A stretch of 64,000 bases of DNA from Streptomyces endophytica (GTDB lineage Bacteria > Actinomycetota > Actinomycetes > Streptomycetales > Streptomycetaceae). A program made the translations under genes and the position numbers. The stretch lies in NCBI RefSeq assembly GCF_026153355.1, contig NZ_CP110636.1, positions 2,604,001-2,668,000 on the forward strand, given 5' to 3'. The notes beneath the pieces are model-generated. The model ran no database searches. It worked only from the letters and a program-made list of their open reading frames with translations, and was not told where the DNA came from. Below, piece by piece: positions 54,259 through 63,238 of this stretch (positions are counted from its first letter, which is position 1; each line of letters begins with the position of its first letter).

Positions 54259-54378
54259 GGAGCGAGGCTAGGTCGGCCGCGGGCGGGAACGTAACGGGCT
54301 TTCGGCTTACGGCGCTGGTCGTAAGGCCGTACGGAAATCCCGACAGGGGGTGTCGGGTATCGGGCGGAGAGTGGCGTC

Positions 54379-54948
54379 ATGAGCAACGGCATGAGTAACG
54401 GCATGAGTGACGGCATGGCGGGCCGAAGTGACGGCGCGGCGATCGACGGGGCGGCCTGGTCGGTGGTCGAGGAGGCGGTGCCCGAGCTGGCCGGCCGGGT
54501 GCGGGCGCGCTTCGCGGCGTACCGGCACCACGTGCTGGCCACGCTCCGGCGGGACGGCGCACCGCGACTCAGCGGCCTGGAGGCGGACTTCCGGCACGGA
54601 GAACTGTGGCTGGGGATGATGAACGGCTCCCGCAAGGTCCTGGACCTGCGGCGCGATCCCCGCTTCTCGCTCCACGCCAATCCGGGGGAGCACGGCGAGG
54701 TGCCGGAGCTGGGAGACGTACGGGTGTCCGGGCGGGCGGTCGAGGTGACCGACCCCGGGCTGATCGCGCGCTATGCGGCGGAGGTGCGTCCGCCCGAGCC
54801 GTTCCAGCTGTTCCGGGCGGAGCTGACGGAGGTGGTGCGTACGTACATCGAGAGCCCGTATGTGGTGGTGGAGGCCTGGTGGCCGGGGCGGCCGCCGCGC
54901 ACGATACGGCGGACGTCGGAGGACGCGACACCGAAGGCGGTGGGGTGA
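54379..54948 (+). CDS. Pyridoxamine 5'-phosphate oxidase-fold protein
   Basis: This 189-aa split-barrel flavin-binding protein has HHVLATLRRDGAPRLSGLEA, ELWLGMMNGSRKVLDLRRDP and ARFSLHAN-like segments typical of the PPOX/FDOR family, whose members use FMN or F420. The first 16 residues encode MSNGMSNGMSDGMAG, a repeat from duplicated ATGAGtAACGGC units; a later ATG may be the true start. It is divergent from the questin-oxidase-like gene. The substrate is unknown. Confidence 0.85.
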   Translation: MSNGMSNGMSDGMAGRSDGAAIDGAAWSVVEEAVPELAGRVRARFAAYRHHVLATLRRDGAPRLSGLEADFRHGELWLGMMNGSRKVLDLRRDPRFSLHANPGEHGEVPELGDVRVSGRAVEVTDPGLIARYAAEVRPPEPFQLFRAELTEVVRTYIESPYVVVEAWWPGRPPRTIRRTSEDATPKAVG

Positions 54949-55016
54949 GGCTCCTGGCCGGGTGGTCAGGGGCCGGCCTCTGAACGAGGGTGTCGTCGTC
55001 GTTGAGGACGCCGGAA

Positions 55017-55595
55017 TCAGTGGGTGGCGGCGGGCAGGCTGCGGCGCCGGGTGCCGTGCTCCTCGTGCGGACGGTGCCGGCCGTGCGGTTCGCGGGCGCT
55101 GTGGGTGCGGAAGAGGTAGAGAGCGGAGAGGAACATGATCCCGCCCATGACGAACCCGAAGATGCACGACTTCAGGATCGACTCGCCGCCCAGGCTGTAG
55201 ACCCAGCCGATCGACAGCCCGAAGAGCGCGCCGTAGGAGAGCGCCCGGGTTTCGGTGAGCATCGACGACTGGAAGTGCGCCACCAGCAGCCCGAGGACGC
55301 CGCTGACCACGGCCGCGGCCACGCCGTACAGCAGGGCCGGTCCGCCCTTCGTGCCGGCGGTGTGGGTGCGGAAGATCGTGAACAGCCCGAAGGCGAGCGC
55401 CGCGATGAGCGGCCAGGCGACGGTGGCCGGGACGCGCTCGGCCATGGCCGCCAGGCGTGAGGTCCCCGGGCTGCCGGAGGCCCCTTCCGCTTCCGCGGAG
55501 CCGGGGCGGGGGCCGGCGGTGGCTCCGTGTTCGCCCTCGACCGTGCCGTGTGAGCGGGCGGCCCTCGCGCCGTGCCGGCGAGCGTGCTGGTCCAT
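55017..55595 (-). CDS. Hypothetical membrane protein with four helices
   Basis: The 192-aa protein starts MDQHARRHGARAARSHGTVE; a disordered N-terminus of about 60 residues precedes four membrane helices (VAWPLIAALAFGLFTIF, LLYGVAAAVVSGVLGLLVAH, YGALFGLSIGWVYSL, IFGFVMGGIMFLSALYLF) and a His/Arg-rich tail. AGGAG lies before the ATG at 55595; the frame is open further upstream. I recognise no family beyond a generic membrane protein. Confidence 0.78.
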   Translation of the reverse strand: MDQHARRHGARAARSHGTVEGEHGATAGPRPGSAEAEGASGSPGTSRLAAMAERVPATVAWPLIAALAFGLFTIFRTHTAGTKGGPALLYGVAAAVVSGVLGLLVAHFQSSMLTETRALSYGALFGLSIGWVYSLGGESILKSCIFGFVMGGIMFLSALYLFRTHSAREPHGRHRPHEEHGTRRRSLPAATH

Positions 55596-55787
55596 GGCGG
55601 GCTCCTCTCGATCGCCCCGCTGGTCCTGGGCCCGCGTTCCCCGGGCCCAGGGCCGTATGCCTGCGTGCCCGGGCGTCTTCGTGCCAGCCGGGCACGCCTC
55701 CTGTCCAGGCGACACCCGGGGGGCCGCCGCGTCAACCGGAGCGGCGGAGGGCCTTACCGGGTGCGCCTTACGAGGTGATCAAGGTGA

Positions 55788-56351
55788 TCAGCCGAGGTCC
55801 TTCTGGAACCAGGCCACGTCCCAGTAGCGGCCGAATTTGCGCCCCACCTCCGTGTACGTGCCGATGTGCCGGAAGCCGAAGCGGGTGTGCAGCCGGGTGG
55901 ACGCCTCGTTCGGCTGGGTGATGCCCGCGTAGGCGCGGTGCACGTCCTCTTTGGCCAGCGCCTCGAACAGGGCCTCGTAGAGGAGCGTGCCGACGCCACG
56001 GCCCGCGGCCTCCGGGGCGCAGTAGACGGTGACCTCGACGGACGGGTCGTAGGCCGCCTTGGGGCGGAAGGCGCTGCTGGTCGCGTAGCCGAGCAGCGGA
56101 GCCGCCTGTTCCTTCACCGGCCCGTCGGGCGTGTGGTGCGTCCGGTCTGCGGGTACCTGCGCAACCAGAAGGCGGTGGGGGCCGTCTTGAGGGTGGGAGA
56201 GCAGCCAGGGGCGGCGCTCCTCAGGGGTGAAGGGCTCCAGGTCGAAGGTGATCGGAGTCTCACGGATGTAGTGGTTGTAAAGATCCGTAAGGGCCGGAAG
56301 GTCCGCCTCGACGCCCGCTCTGACCTGCACTTCCCCTTGCCCGAACGGCAT
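55788..56351 (-). CDS. GNAT family N-acetyltransferase (phosphinothricin acetyltransferase-like)
   Basis: This 187-aa acetyltransferase has the N-terminal VRAGVEADLPALTDLYNHYI of the PAT/Bar group, GYATSSAFRPKAAYDPSVEV, the acetyl-CoA loop in APEAAGRGVGTLLYEAL and STRLHTRFGFRHIGTYTEVG near the end. It should acetylate an amine such as phosphinothricin, methionine sulfone or an amino acid. GGAGG lies before the ATG at 56351; the frame extends further upstream without support. It is divergent from hrdD. Confidence 0.9.
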   Translation of the reverse strand: MPFGQGEVQVRAGVEADLPALTDLYNHYIRETPITFDLEPFTPEERRPWLLSHPQDGPHRLLVAQVPADRTHHTPDGPVKEQAAPLLGYATSSAFRPKAAYDPSVEVTVYCAPEAAGRGVGTLLYEALFEALAKEDVHRAYAGITQPNEASTRLHTRFGFRHIGTYTEVGRKFGRYWDVAWFQKDLG

Positions 56352-56411
56352 ACGGCCTCCCTCGATGAGGGGGCAGGGTACTGCATGATCAGAAAAATAG
56401 CCGCGCCGGGT

Positions 56412-56439
56412 GGGAATTCTGTCCGGATTCCAGCCGTTG
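56412..56439 (+). promoter_or_regulatory. SigR-type promoter of hrdD
   Basis: GGGAAT at 56412-56417 and GTTG at 56436-56439 are separated by exactly 18 bases, the known GGGAAT-N18-GTT consensus of the thiol-stress sigma factor SigR. hrdD is a reported SigR target in Streptomyces coelicolor. The promoter lies 172 bases before the gene. Confidence 0.8.
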
Positions 56440-56610
56440 TTTCCTTCGGACGGGTCACTCGGCAAGCATCGCAGTCGATGCCCTACCGGTATCGGCGCAC
56501 GTCAGCCGGTGCGACACCCCATGTCGTACGGAAAACGTCGCAGCACGTCGGTGCGCCAACCGGCCCGCCCCACCGTCCCGCGACCGACTCATCGCAAAGG
56601 GAGCACACGC

Positions 56611-57612
56611 ATGGCAACCCGTGCCGTCGCCCGACGTCAGGAAAGCAGCAGCGCTTCTGACGGGGCCCACAGCGTTCGCGCCGTAGGCGGGGAGATCGCC
56701 GACCGCGACCTGGTCGGCATGTACCTCGACGAGATCGCGCGTACGCCCCTGCTCGACGCCGCCAAGGAGGTCGAGCTGTCCCAGACCATCGAGGCGGGTG
56801 TCTACGCCCAGCAGATCCTGGACGGTGAGGTCACCGACGGCAATGCCGCAGGTGCCGGCCGTGAGGAGCTGGAGGCGCTGGCCGCGGAGGCCGCCAAGGC
56901 CAAGGACGTCTTCATCCGCTCCAACCTGCGGCTGGTCGTCGCGGTGGCGCGCCGTTACCCGCGCGCCGGACTCCCCCTGCTCGACCTGATCCAGGAGGGC
57001 AACGCCGGCCTGGTGCGGGCCGTGGAGAAGTTCGACTACGCCAAGGGCTTCAAGTTCTCGACGTACGCCACGTGGTGGATCCGTCAGGCGATCACCCGCT
57101 CCATCGCCGACCAGTCGCGCACGATCCGGCTGCCCGTGCACCTCGTCGAGGAGCTGGGCCGGATCCGCCGGGTGCAGCGCGAGTTCAACCGCGAGAACGG
57201 CCGCGACCCGGAGCCCGAGGAGGTCGCCGGCGAGCTGGGCACCACGCCCGCCCGCGTCACCGACGTACTGGACTGGGCGCGCGACCCGGTCAGCCTCAAC
57301 ATGTCCGTGGACGACGACGGCGACACGCAGTTCGGCGACCTGCTGGAGGACACCTCCGCGGCCTCGCCCGAGCAGTCGGTCCTCACGCTGCTGCGCAGCG
57401 AGGAGCTGGAGGACCTCATCGACCGCCTCGACCACCGCACCGCCTCGATCATCAAGGCGCGCTACGGCATCGAGGACGGCCGCGAGCGCACGCTGACCGA
57501 GGTCGGCAAGCAGCACGGCCTCACCCGCGAGCGGATCCGGCAGATCGAGAAGCACGCGCTGCTGGAGCTGAAGCGGATGGCGCACGACACGGGGTTCGAC
57601 GCGGCCGCGTAA
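56611..57612 (+). CDS. hrdD: RNA polymerase principal-like sigma factor HrdD
   Basis: This 333-aa group 2 sigma-70 factor is nearly collinear with HrdD of other streptomycetes in start (MATRAVARRQ), length and end (DTGFDAAA). Region 1.2 is DRDLVGMYLDEIARTPLLDA; region 2 has FIRSNLRLVVAVARRY and FSTYATWWIRQAITRSIADQ; region 3 is GRIRRVQREFNRENGRDPEP; region 4 has TLTEVGKQHGLTRERIRQIE. It lacks the long acidic N-terminus of HrdB. GGGAG lies eight bases before the ATG. The SigR promoter upstream suggests induction by thiol oxidation. A strong terminator follows. Confidence 0.95.
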   Translation: MATRAVARRQESSSASDGAHSVRAVGGEIADRDLVGMYLDEIARTPLLDAAKEVELSQTIEAGVYAQQILDGEVTDGNAAGAGREELEALAAEAAKAKDVFIRSNLRLVVAVARRYPRAGLPLLDLIQEGNAGLVRAVEKFDYAKGFKFSTYATWWIRQAITRSIADQSRTIRLPVHLVEELGRIRRVQREFNRENGRDPEPEEVAGELGTTPARVTDVLDWARDPVSLNMSVDDDGDTQFGDLLEDTSAASPEQSVLTLLRSEELEDLIDRLDHRTASIIKARYGIEDGRERTLTEVGKQHGLTRERIRQIEKHALLELKRMAHDTGFDAAA

Positions 57613-57644
57613 CCCCGCCGCACCCTCCCCGGCAAGCAGGACGA

Positions 57645-57678
57645 GCCCCGGCGCCCTTCGCGGCGCCGGGGCCCTTTT
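57645..57678 (+). terminator. Rho-independent terminator of hrdD
   Basis: GCCCCGGCGCC at 57645-57655 pairs with GGCGCCGGGGC at 57662-57672 around CTTCGC, followed by CCTTTT. Confidence 0.92.
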
Positions 57679-57780
57679 GTGCCCGCCTGGGTCGCCCGCG
57701 GTGCCGCCCACGGTGCCGCCCGCTCGCCCGGCGAGGGCGCGCGCCCGGGCTCCCTCCGCCGCCCCACCCCCCCGCCGATG

Positions 57781-57817
57781 TCTGTTTGAGTCCGATCGGC
57801 GCCCGAGTCTGTTTACT
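57781..57817. promoter_or_regulatory. Direct repeats upstream of fruR
   Basis: TCTGTTTGAG at 57781 and TCTGTTTACT at 57808 are repeats 27 bases apart in a locally A/T-richer segment 70-105 bases before the fruR start. The sequence is a plausible binding site for the DeoR-type regulator itself, controlling the fru operon. Confidence 0.5.
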
Positions 57818-57885
57818 TCACCGAGATGCGGGCGTAGCATCGGAGTGAAACCACAGGTTCGGGCAGGGGAACGGACACAAACGCG

Positions 57886-58692
57886 ATGTACGCACCGGAA
57901 CGGCAGCAGGAGATTCTGCGACTGGCCCGTGAGGGCGGGCGGGTCGACGTGCTCTCCCTCGCCGAGGAGTTCCAGGTCACCGCCGAGACCGTGCGGCGCG
58001 ACCTCAAGGCGCTGGACCGGGCCGGTCTGGTGCGCAGGGTGCACGGCGGTGCCATCCCGGCCGGCCGGCTGGACTTCGAGCCGGACCTCGCCGAGCGGGA
58101 CGCCGTCGCCGCCGACGAGAAGCTGCGCATCGCCCGCGCGGCGCTCGCCGAGCTCCCGGGCAGCGAGAACGGCGAGCGGGGCACCGGGTCCCCCGGCGGC
58201 CGCGGTTTCGGCAGCGTGATCCTGGACGCCGGTACGACGTCCGCCCGGCTCGCCGCCGAGATCCCGCTGGAGGCCGAGCTGACCGTGGTCACCCACGGCC
58301 TGCCGGTGGCCGCGCGGCTGGCCGACCACCCCGGGCTGACCCTGCACCTCGTAGGCGGCCGGATCCGGCACCGTACCCGGGCCGCGGTCGACGACTGGGC
58401 GCTGCGCGCCTACCGCGAGATCAACGCCGACGTGCTGTTCCTGGCGACCAACGGCTTCTCCCTGGAGGGCGGGCTGACCACCCCCGACCTCGCGGAGGCC
58501 GCGGTCAAGCGGGCGCTGATCCGCGCCGCCCGCCGGGTCGTCCTGCTCGCCGACTCCGGCAAGTTCGAGCAGCGGCACTTCGCCCGCTTCGGCGACCTCT
58601 CGGACGTGGACCTGCTCATCACCGACACCGGGCTGAGCCCCGACGACGCCCTCGCCATCGAGCGCGCGGGCACGGAAGTAGTACGCGCATGA
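57886..58692 (+). CDS. fruR: DeoR/GlpR family regulator of the fru operon
   Basis: This 268-aa regulator has the DeoR-type HTH at residues 5-58 (RQQEILRLAREGGRVDVLSL, VTAETVRRDLKALDRAGLVR, RVHGGAIPA) and a sugar-phosphate-binding domain (VILDAGTTSARLA, TNGFSLEGGLTTPDLAEAAV, LLADSGKFEQRHFARF). It probably represses fruK-fruA and is released by fructose 1-phosphate. Its stop overlaps the fruK start by four bases, showing one operon. A loop insertion GSENGERGTGSPGG near residue 90 is unusual but in frame. Confidence 0.93.
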   Translation: MYAPERQQEILRLAREGGRVDVLSLAEEFQVTAETVRRDLKALDRAGLVRRVHGGAIPAGRLDFEPDLAERDAVAADEKLRIARAALAELPGSENGERGTGSPGGRGFGSVILDAGTTSARLAAEIPLEAELTVVTHGLPVAARLADHPGLTLHLVGGRIRHRTRAAVDDWALRAYREINADVLFLATNGFSLEGGLTTPDLAEAAVKRALIRAARRVVLLADSGKFEQRHFARFGDLSDVDLLITDTGLSPDDALAIERAGTEVVRA

Positions 58693-59656
58693 CCCCCTCC
58701 GAGAAGCCCATGATCCTCACTGTCACGCCCAACCCCAGCCTGGACCGCACGTACGAGATCCCGGCGCTGGACCGCGGGGCCGTGCTCCGGGCCACCGCGG
58801 ACCGGATCGACCCCGGCGGCAAGGGCGTCAACGTCTCCCGGGCGCTCGCCGCCGCCGGACACCGCACCCTCGCCGTACTGCCGCTGGGCGGCCCCGCGGG
58901 CGCGGCGCTGGCCGGGCTGCTGAACGCGGAGGGGATCGAGGTGGCGGGCGTACCGGTGGCCGGCCAGACCCGCTCCAACATCTCGGTCGCCGAGCCCGAC
59001 GGCACCCTCACCAAGATCAACGCGACCGGTCCGGAGCTGTCCGCCGAGGAGTCGGAGGCACTGCTCGCGACGGTCGGCGAGCGGTCGGCGGGCGCCGGCT
59101 GGATCGCCTGCTGCGGCAGTCTGCCGCGCGGCCTGGCACCCGAGTGGTACGCGGAACTGGTCGCCCGGGCGCACGGTGCCGGGGCCCGGATCGCCCTGGA
59201 CACGTCCGGCCCGTCGCTGACCGCCGCCCTGCGCGAACGGCCGGACGTCGTGAAGCCGAACGCCGAGGAGCTGGCGCAGGCCGTCGGCCGCCCGCTCGCG
59301 ACCGTGGGCGAGGCGGTCAAGGCCGCCGAGGAGCTGCGGGCGCGCGGTGCGCGGGCGGTCCTCGCCTCCCTGGGGGCGGACGGCCAGCTGCTGGTCGACG
59401 AGGACGGCGCCCACTTCGGCAGCGCACCGGTCGCCGCCGTCCGCAGCAACGTGGGGCCGGCGACGCGTCGCTGGCCGGATTCCTCGCGGCCGGCGGTACG
59501 GGGACGGCCGCGCTGGCCGCCGCGCTGGCGCACGGCGCGGCCGCCGTCCAACTGCCCGGCAGCCAGATGCCGACGCCGCGGGACCTGGCTCCGGCGGCGG
59601 TCATGACCACCGATGACGTGCCGTACGACCGGCCGCTCACGGAGCCGGTGTCATGA
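58689..59656 (+). CDS. fruK: 1-phosphofructokinase, frame broken at 59453-59456
   Basis: This PfkB-family kinase phosphorylates fructose 1-phosphate to fructose 1,6-bisphosphate. Motifs: MILTVTPNPSLDRTYEIPAL, the sugar-binding DPGGKGVNVSRALAAAGH, KPNAEELAQAVG and, across the break, SNVGAGDASLAGFLAAG, which holds the catalytic Asp. The run of four G at 59453-59456 should be five; adding one base gives a 322-residue protein of normal length ending PYDRPLTEPVS at 59656. As sequenced, the product would lose the catalytic Asp. The ATG overlaps the fruR stop. Confidence 0.88.
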
Positions 59657-59883
59657 CCGGGCGGGCGGGCGCTATACGGCGCCGGGCGGGCGAGCGGCGG
59701 ACGCGGGTGAGCGTCAGCCGGGCCCGGGCGGGCGGTATGCGGCGCCGGGCGGGGGTCATCAAGAGCCGGGGGAGCAGGGCGGTGGCAGGTACGGAGTGTG
59801 TGCTGCCGTCCGCCGACGTGTTGTTCGCGAGGGTCGGTCGCCCGGCAGGCGTTCGGGCCGGTACTGAAGGGAGCCCGCGATGA
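59653..59883 (+). CDS. Possible small basic protein between fruK and fruA (76 aa)
   Basis: The frame starts at an ATG overlapping the fruK stop by four bases and its own TGA overlaps the fruA ATG by four bases, so it fits the fruK-fruA gap exactly. The sequence is Arg/Gly-rich (MTGRAGAIRRRAGERRTRVS) and contains an imperfect repeat around GGCGCCGGGCGGG. No domain is recognised. It could be a real coupled gene or chance in GC-rich DNA. Confidence 0.35.
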   Translation: MTGRAGAIRRRAGERRTRVSVSRARAGGMRRRAGVIKSRGSRAVAGTECVLPSADVLFARVGRPAGVRAGTEGSPR

Positions 59884-62014
59884 GCGAGCTGATCACCGCG
59901 GACCTGGTCGATCTCGACCTGTCCGCAGACACCAAGGACGCCGCCGCGCGGTCGCTGGCCGAGCGGATGGTCGCGTCCGGTCGCGTCACCGACCTGGAGG
60001 GTTTCCTCGCGGACGTGGCCGCACGCGAGGCCCAGATGCCGACCGGGCTGGACGGCGGGATCGGGATCCCGCACTGCCGCAGCGCGCACGTCACCGAGCC
60101 GACGCTGGCCTTCGGGCGCAGTGCCGCCGGGATCGACTTCGGGGCGCCGGACGGCCCGGCCGACCTGATCTTCCTGATCGCGGCCCCGGCGGGCGGCGAC
60201 GCGGACCACCTGTCGATCCTCTCCACCCTCGCCCGCCAGCTGATGGACGAGTCCTTCACCGGAGCCCTGCGCTCCGCCACCGGCCCGGGCCGCGCGGCGG
60301 CGCTGATACGGGGCGAGACACCGGAGGAGGCGGCGGAGCCCACCGCGGCGGAGCAGCCCACCGCGGCGGAGGAGCCGACGGCCGTCCCGGAGCCGACGGC
60401 CGCAGCCACCCCGGAGCAGGAACCGGAGCCCACCCCGAAAGCGGAGCCCACCCCGGAACCGGAACCGGAGACCGCCTCGGCCCCCACCCCCGCCGCCACT
60501 CCCGCTCCCGCTACCGCTCCCACCCCCGCCCCCTTCCGTATCGTCGCCATCACCTCCTGTCCCACCGGCATCGCGCACACCTACATGGCCGCCGAGTCGC
60601 TGGAGAAGGCCGGACGGGCCGCCGGCGTCGAGGTGTTCGTCGAGACGCAGGGCTCGGCCGGGTTCAAGCGGCTCGATCCGCAGCTCGTGGCCGACGCGGA
60701 CGGCGTGATCTTCGCCCATGACGTCGAGGTGCGGGAGAAGGAGCGGTTCGCCGGCAAGCCGACCGTCGACGTCGGCGTGAAGGCGGGCATCAACCGCTCC
60801 GCCGAACTCATCGCGGAGGTACGGGAGAAGGCCGCCCGGGGCGAGACCGGTGAGGCCGGCGCGGCCGCCCGCCCCGCCGTGCCCATGGACCGGGGTGCCG
60901 ACGCCGCCGACGGCTACGCCACCCGCCTGCGCAAGTGGCTGATGACCGGCGTCAGTTACATGGTTCCGTTCGTCGCCGCCGGCGGTCTGCTCATCGCGCT
61001 CGCCTTCGCGATCGGCGGCTACACGATCAACAAGGCGCCGTCCGTCGCCGACCACTTCCTGTGGACCGAGTCCGCCAGCTGGGCGGCCCTGCTGTTCCAG
61101 ATAGGCAGCGTCGCCTTCGGCTTCCTCGTCCCCGTCCTGGCCGGCTTCATCGCGTACGGCATGGCCGACCGGCCCGGGCTCGTCCCCGGCTTCGTCGGCG
61201 GGGCCATCGCGCTCACCATCAACGCGGGCTTCCTCGGCGGTCTGATCGCGGTCTCCTCGCGGGCGGGGTGGTGCTGACGATCCAGCGCCTGAACGTCCCG
61301 GCACCGTTGCGCGGCATCATGCCGGTCGTCGTGATCCCGCTGGTGTCCTCCGCGCTCGTCGGCTTCCTGATGTTCCTGGTGGTCGGCAAGCCGATCGCCG
61401 CACTGCAGAAGGGGCTGACCGACTGGCTGTCCGGGCTCACCGGCGCCAACGCGATCATCCTCGGCGCGCTGCTCGGCCTCATGATGTGCTTCGACCTCGG
61501 CGGTCCGCTGAACAAGGTCGCCTACGCCTTCGCGGTCGGCGGCCTGGCCAATCCCAACGAGGGCAGCCTGAAGGTGATGGCCGCGGTGATGGCCGCCGGT
61601 ATGGTCCCGCCGCTGGCGATGGCCCTGGCGACGACCGTCCGCGGGCGGCTGTTCACCAAGACCGAGCGGGAGAACGGCAAGGCGGCCTGGGTGCTCGGGG
61701 CGTCCTTCATCACCGAGGGCGCGATCCCGTTCGCGGCCGCCGATCCGTTGCGCGTCATCCCTTCCGTGATGGTCGGCGGCGCGGTCACCGGCGCCCTGTC
61801 GATGGCCTTCGGCTGCACCCTGCGGGCCCCGCACGGCGGCATCTTCGTCGTCCCGCTGATCGGCCAGCCACTGCTCTACCTGCTCGCCATCGCCGCCGGT
61901 ACGTGCGTCAGCACCGCCCTGGTCCTCCTCCTCAAGACCCTCCGCAAGCCCACCCCCGCCGCCCCGGCCGAGACCCCGTCCCCCGACCACCCCGTCGTCC
62001 CGGCCGCCGCCTGA
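59880..62014 (+). CDS. fruA: PTS fructose transporter subunit IIABC, frame broken at 61250-61251
   Basis: The protein imports fructose and phosphorylates it at C1. Order: IIA (residues 1-145, phospho-His in GIGIPHCRSAHV near 65), a Pro/Glu/Ala/Thr linker (145-218), IIB (phospho-Cys in VAITSCPTGIAHTYMAAE near 226) and membrane IIC from about 345 (LMTGVSYMVPFVAAGGLLIA). The frame breaks where GG at 61250-61251 should be GGG; with one base added, LIAGLLAGGVVLTIQRLNVP follows and the protein is 711 aa, normal for streptomycete FruA. It is the last gene of the fru operon, and a strong hairpin follows. Confidence 0.9.
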
Positions 62015-62029
62015 CCCTCACGTCCCACC

Positions 62030-62066
62030 GGGGCCCGGGACCGCCACCACAGGCGTCCCGGGCCCC
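62030..62066 (+). terminator. Terminator hairpin of the fru operon
   Basis: GGGGCCCGGGAC at 62030-62041 pairs perfectly with GTCCCGGGCCCC at 62055-62066, 16 bases after the fruA stop. Confidence 0.85.
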
Positions 62067-62156
62067 GGCCTCTGTCGGCGGTACCGGCACCGACCCCCCG
62101 CCGACTCTGCGGTCCGCGGCCTCGCTCACCTGGGAGTAAGCCGGCCACCTCAAAGT

Positions 62157-62182
62157 AAGTACGCACTAAAAAGTGGGTACTT
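62157..62182. promoter_or_regulatory. HxlR-like operator before the oxidoreductase gene
   Basis: AAGTACGCACT at 62157-62167 and AGTGGGTACTT at 62172-62182 are near-perfect inverted halves with GTAC cores, the form seen for HxlR-type regulators. It overlaps the likely promoter of the gene at 62277. No hxlR-like gene is in the window. Confidence 0.55.
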
Positions 62183-62276
62183 GTCGCTGCTTCTGCCTGG
62201 GCCAAGACTGAGCGGGAGATCGCAAGATCGAAAGCGCGAGAGATCGCGAGTCACCAGGTGGAGGGGGAGTTCTGTC

Positions 62277-63152
62277 GTGTCGGTGGAGAAGACCGGTGTT
62301 GCGGTGCTGGGGCTGGGCAGCATGGGGAGTGCGCTGGCCGGGGCGCTGTTGGCGGGCGGGCATGCGGTGCGGGTGTGGAACCGCACCCCGGGGAAGGCCG
62401 GGGAGCTCGTTGCGCGGGGGGCCCGGGAGGCCGGGTCGGTGGCCGAGGCGGTGGACGGCAGTGACGTCGTGATCGTCTGCATCCTGGATTACGGCGATGT
62501 CGGACCGCTGCTGGAGCAGGCCGGCGGGCCGGCGGGGTTGCAGGGGCGGGTGGTGGTCAATGTGACCAACGGGTCGCCCGAGGAGGCCCGGGAGATGGCG
62601 GAGCGGGTGGCCGCGCTCGGCGGCGCATACCTCGACGGCGGCATCATGGCCGTGCCGGAGATCCTGGCGACGCCGCAGGCGTTCGTGCTGTACAGCGGGT
62701 CCCGGACGGCCTTCGAGACGTCCCGCGGGCTGCTGGACTCCTTCGCGCGGAGCGTCTACCTGGGCGAGGACCCCGGGCTCGCACCGCTCAACGATCTTGC
62801 GCTGCTGAGCGGGATGTACGGGATGTTCGGCGGCTTCGCGCACGCCGCGGCGTTGATCCGCTCGGCGGGCGGGCCGGTCGCCGGGTTCACCAGCACGCTG
62901 CTGGTGCCCTGGATCCAGGCGATGGCCGGCGCGCTGCCCGCGATGGCCGAGCAGGTCGATTCCGGCGACTACTCGGTCACCGGGTCGCCCCTGGCCATGC
63001 AGGTCTCGCACGACGCCATCGGCGACCTCTCGCGGGCGCAGGGGGTGAGCCCGGAGCTCTGGGCGCCGGTGCTGGCGCTGATGGAGCGGCGGGTGGCGGA
63101 CGGGCACGGGAGCGAGGGGTTCGCGGGGGTCGTGGAGTTGCTGAGGGGCTAG
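62277..63152 (+). CDS. NAD(P)-binding oxidoreductase, imine-reductase / 6PGDH-like
   Basis: This 291-aa protein has an N-terminal Rossmann domain (VAVLGLGSMGSALAGALLAG, VWNRTPGKAGELVARGAREA, VIVCILDYGDVGPLLEQAGG, VVVNVTNGSPEEAREMAERV) and a helical C-terminal domain with GGIMAVPEILATPQAFVLYS. The pattern matches the beta-hydroxyacid dehydrogenase/imine reductase group using NADPH. The GTG at 62277 has GGGGGAG seven bases upstream. The HxlR-like operator suggests induction by an aldehyde or electrophile. Confidence 0.9.
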   Translation: MSVEKTGVAVLGLGSMGSALAGALLAGGHAVRVWNRTPGKAGELVARGAREAGSVAEAVDGSDVVIVCILDYGDVGPLLEQAGGPAGLQGRVVVNVTNGSPEEAREMAERVAALGGAYLDGGIMAVPEILATPQAFVLYSGSRTAFETSRGLLDSFARSVYLGEDPGLAPLNDLALLSGMYGMFGGFAHAAALIRSAGGPVAGFTSTLLVPWIQAMAGALPAMAEQVDSGDYSVTGSPLAMQVSHDAIGDLSRAQGVSPELWAPVLALMERRVADGHGSEGFAGVVELLRG

Positions 63153-63188
63153 GGCTGTAGGCCCCTACCAGGTACGGCAGACGACGGC

Positions 63189-63212
63189 GGCCGGTCCCTT
63201 TCGGGGCCGGCC
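63189..63212. terminator. Bidirectional terminator hairpin
   Basis: GGCCGGTCCC at 63189-63198 pairs with GGGGCCGGCC at 63203-63212 (one T-G pair) around TTTC, between two convergent genes. Confidence 0.75.
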
Positions 63213-63238
63213 ACCGCTCTGTTCGTCCGGGACGCGCG

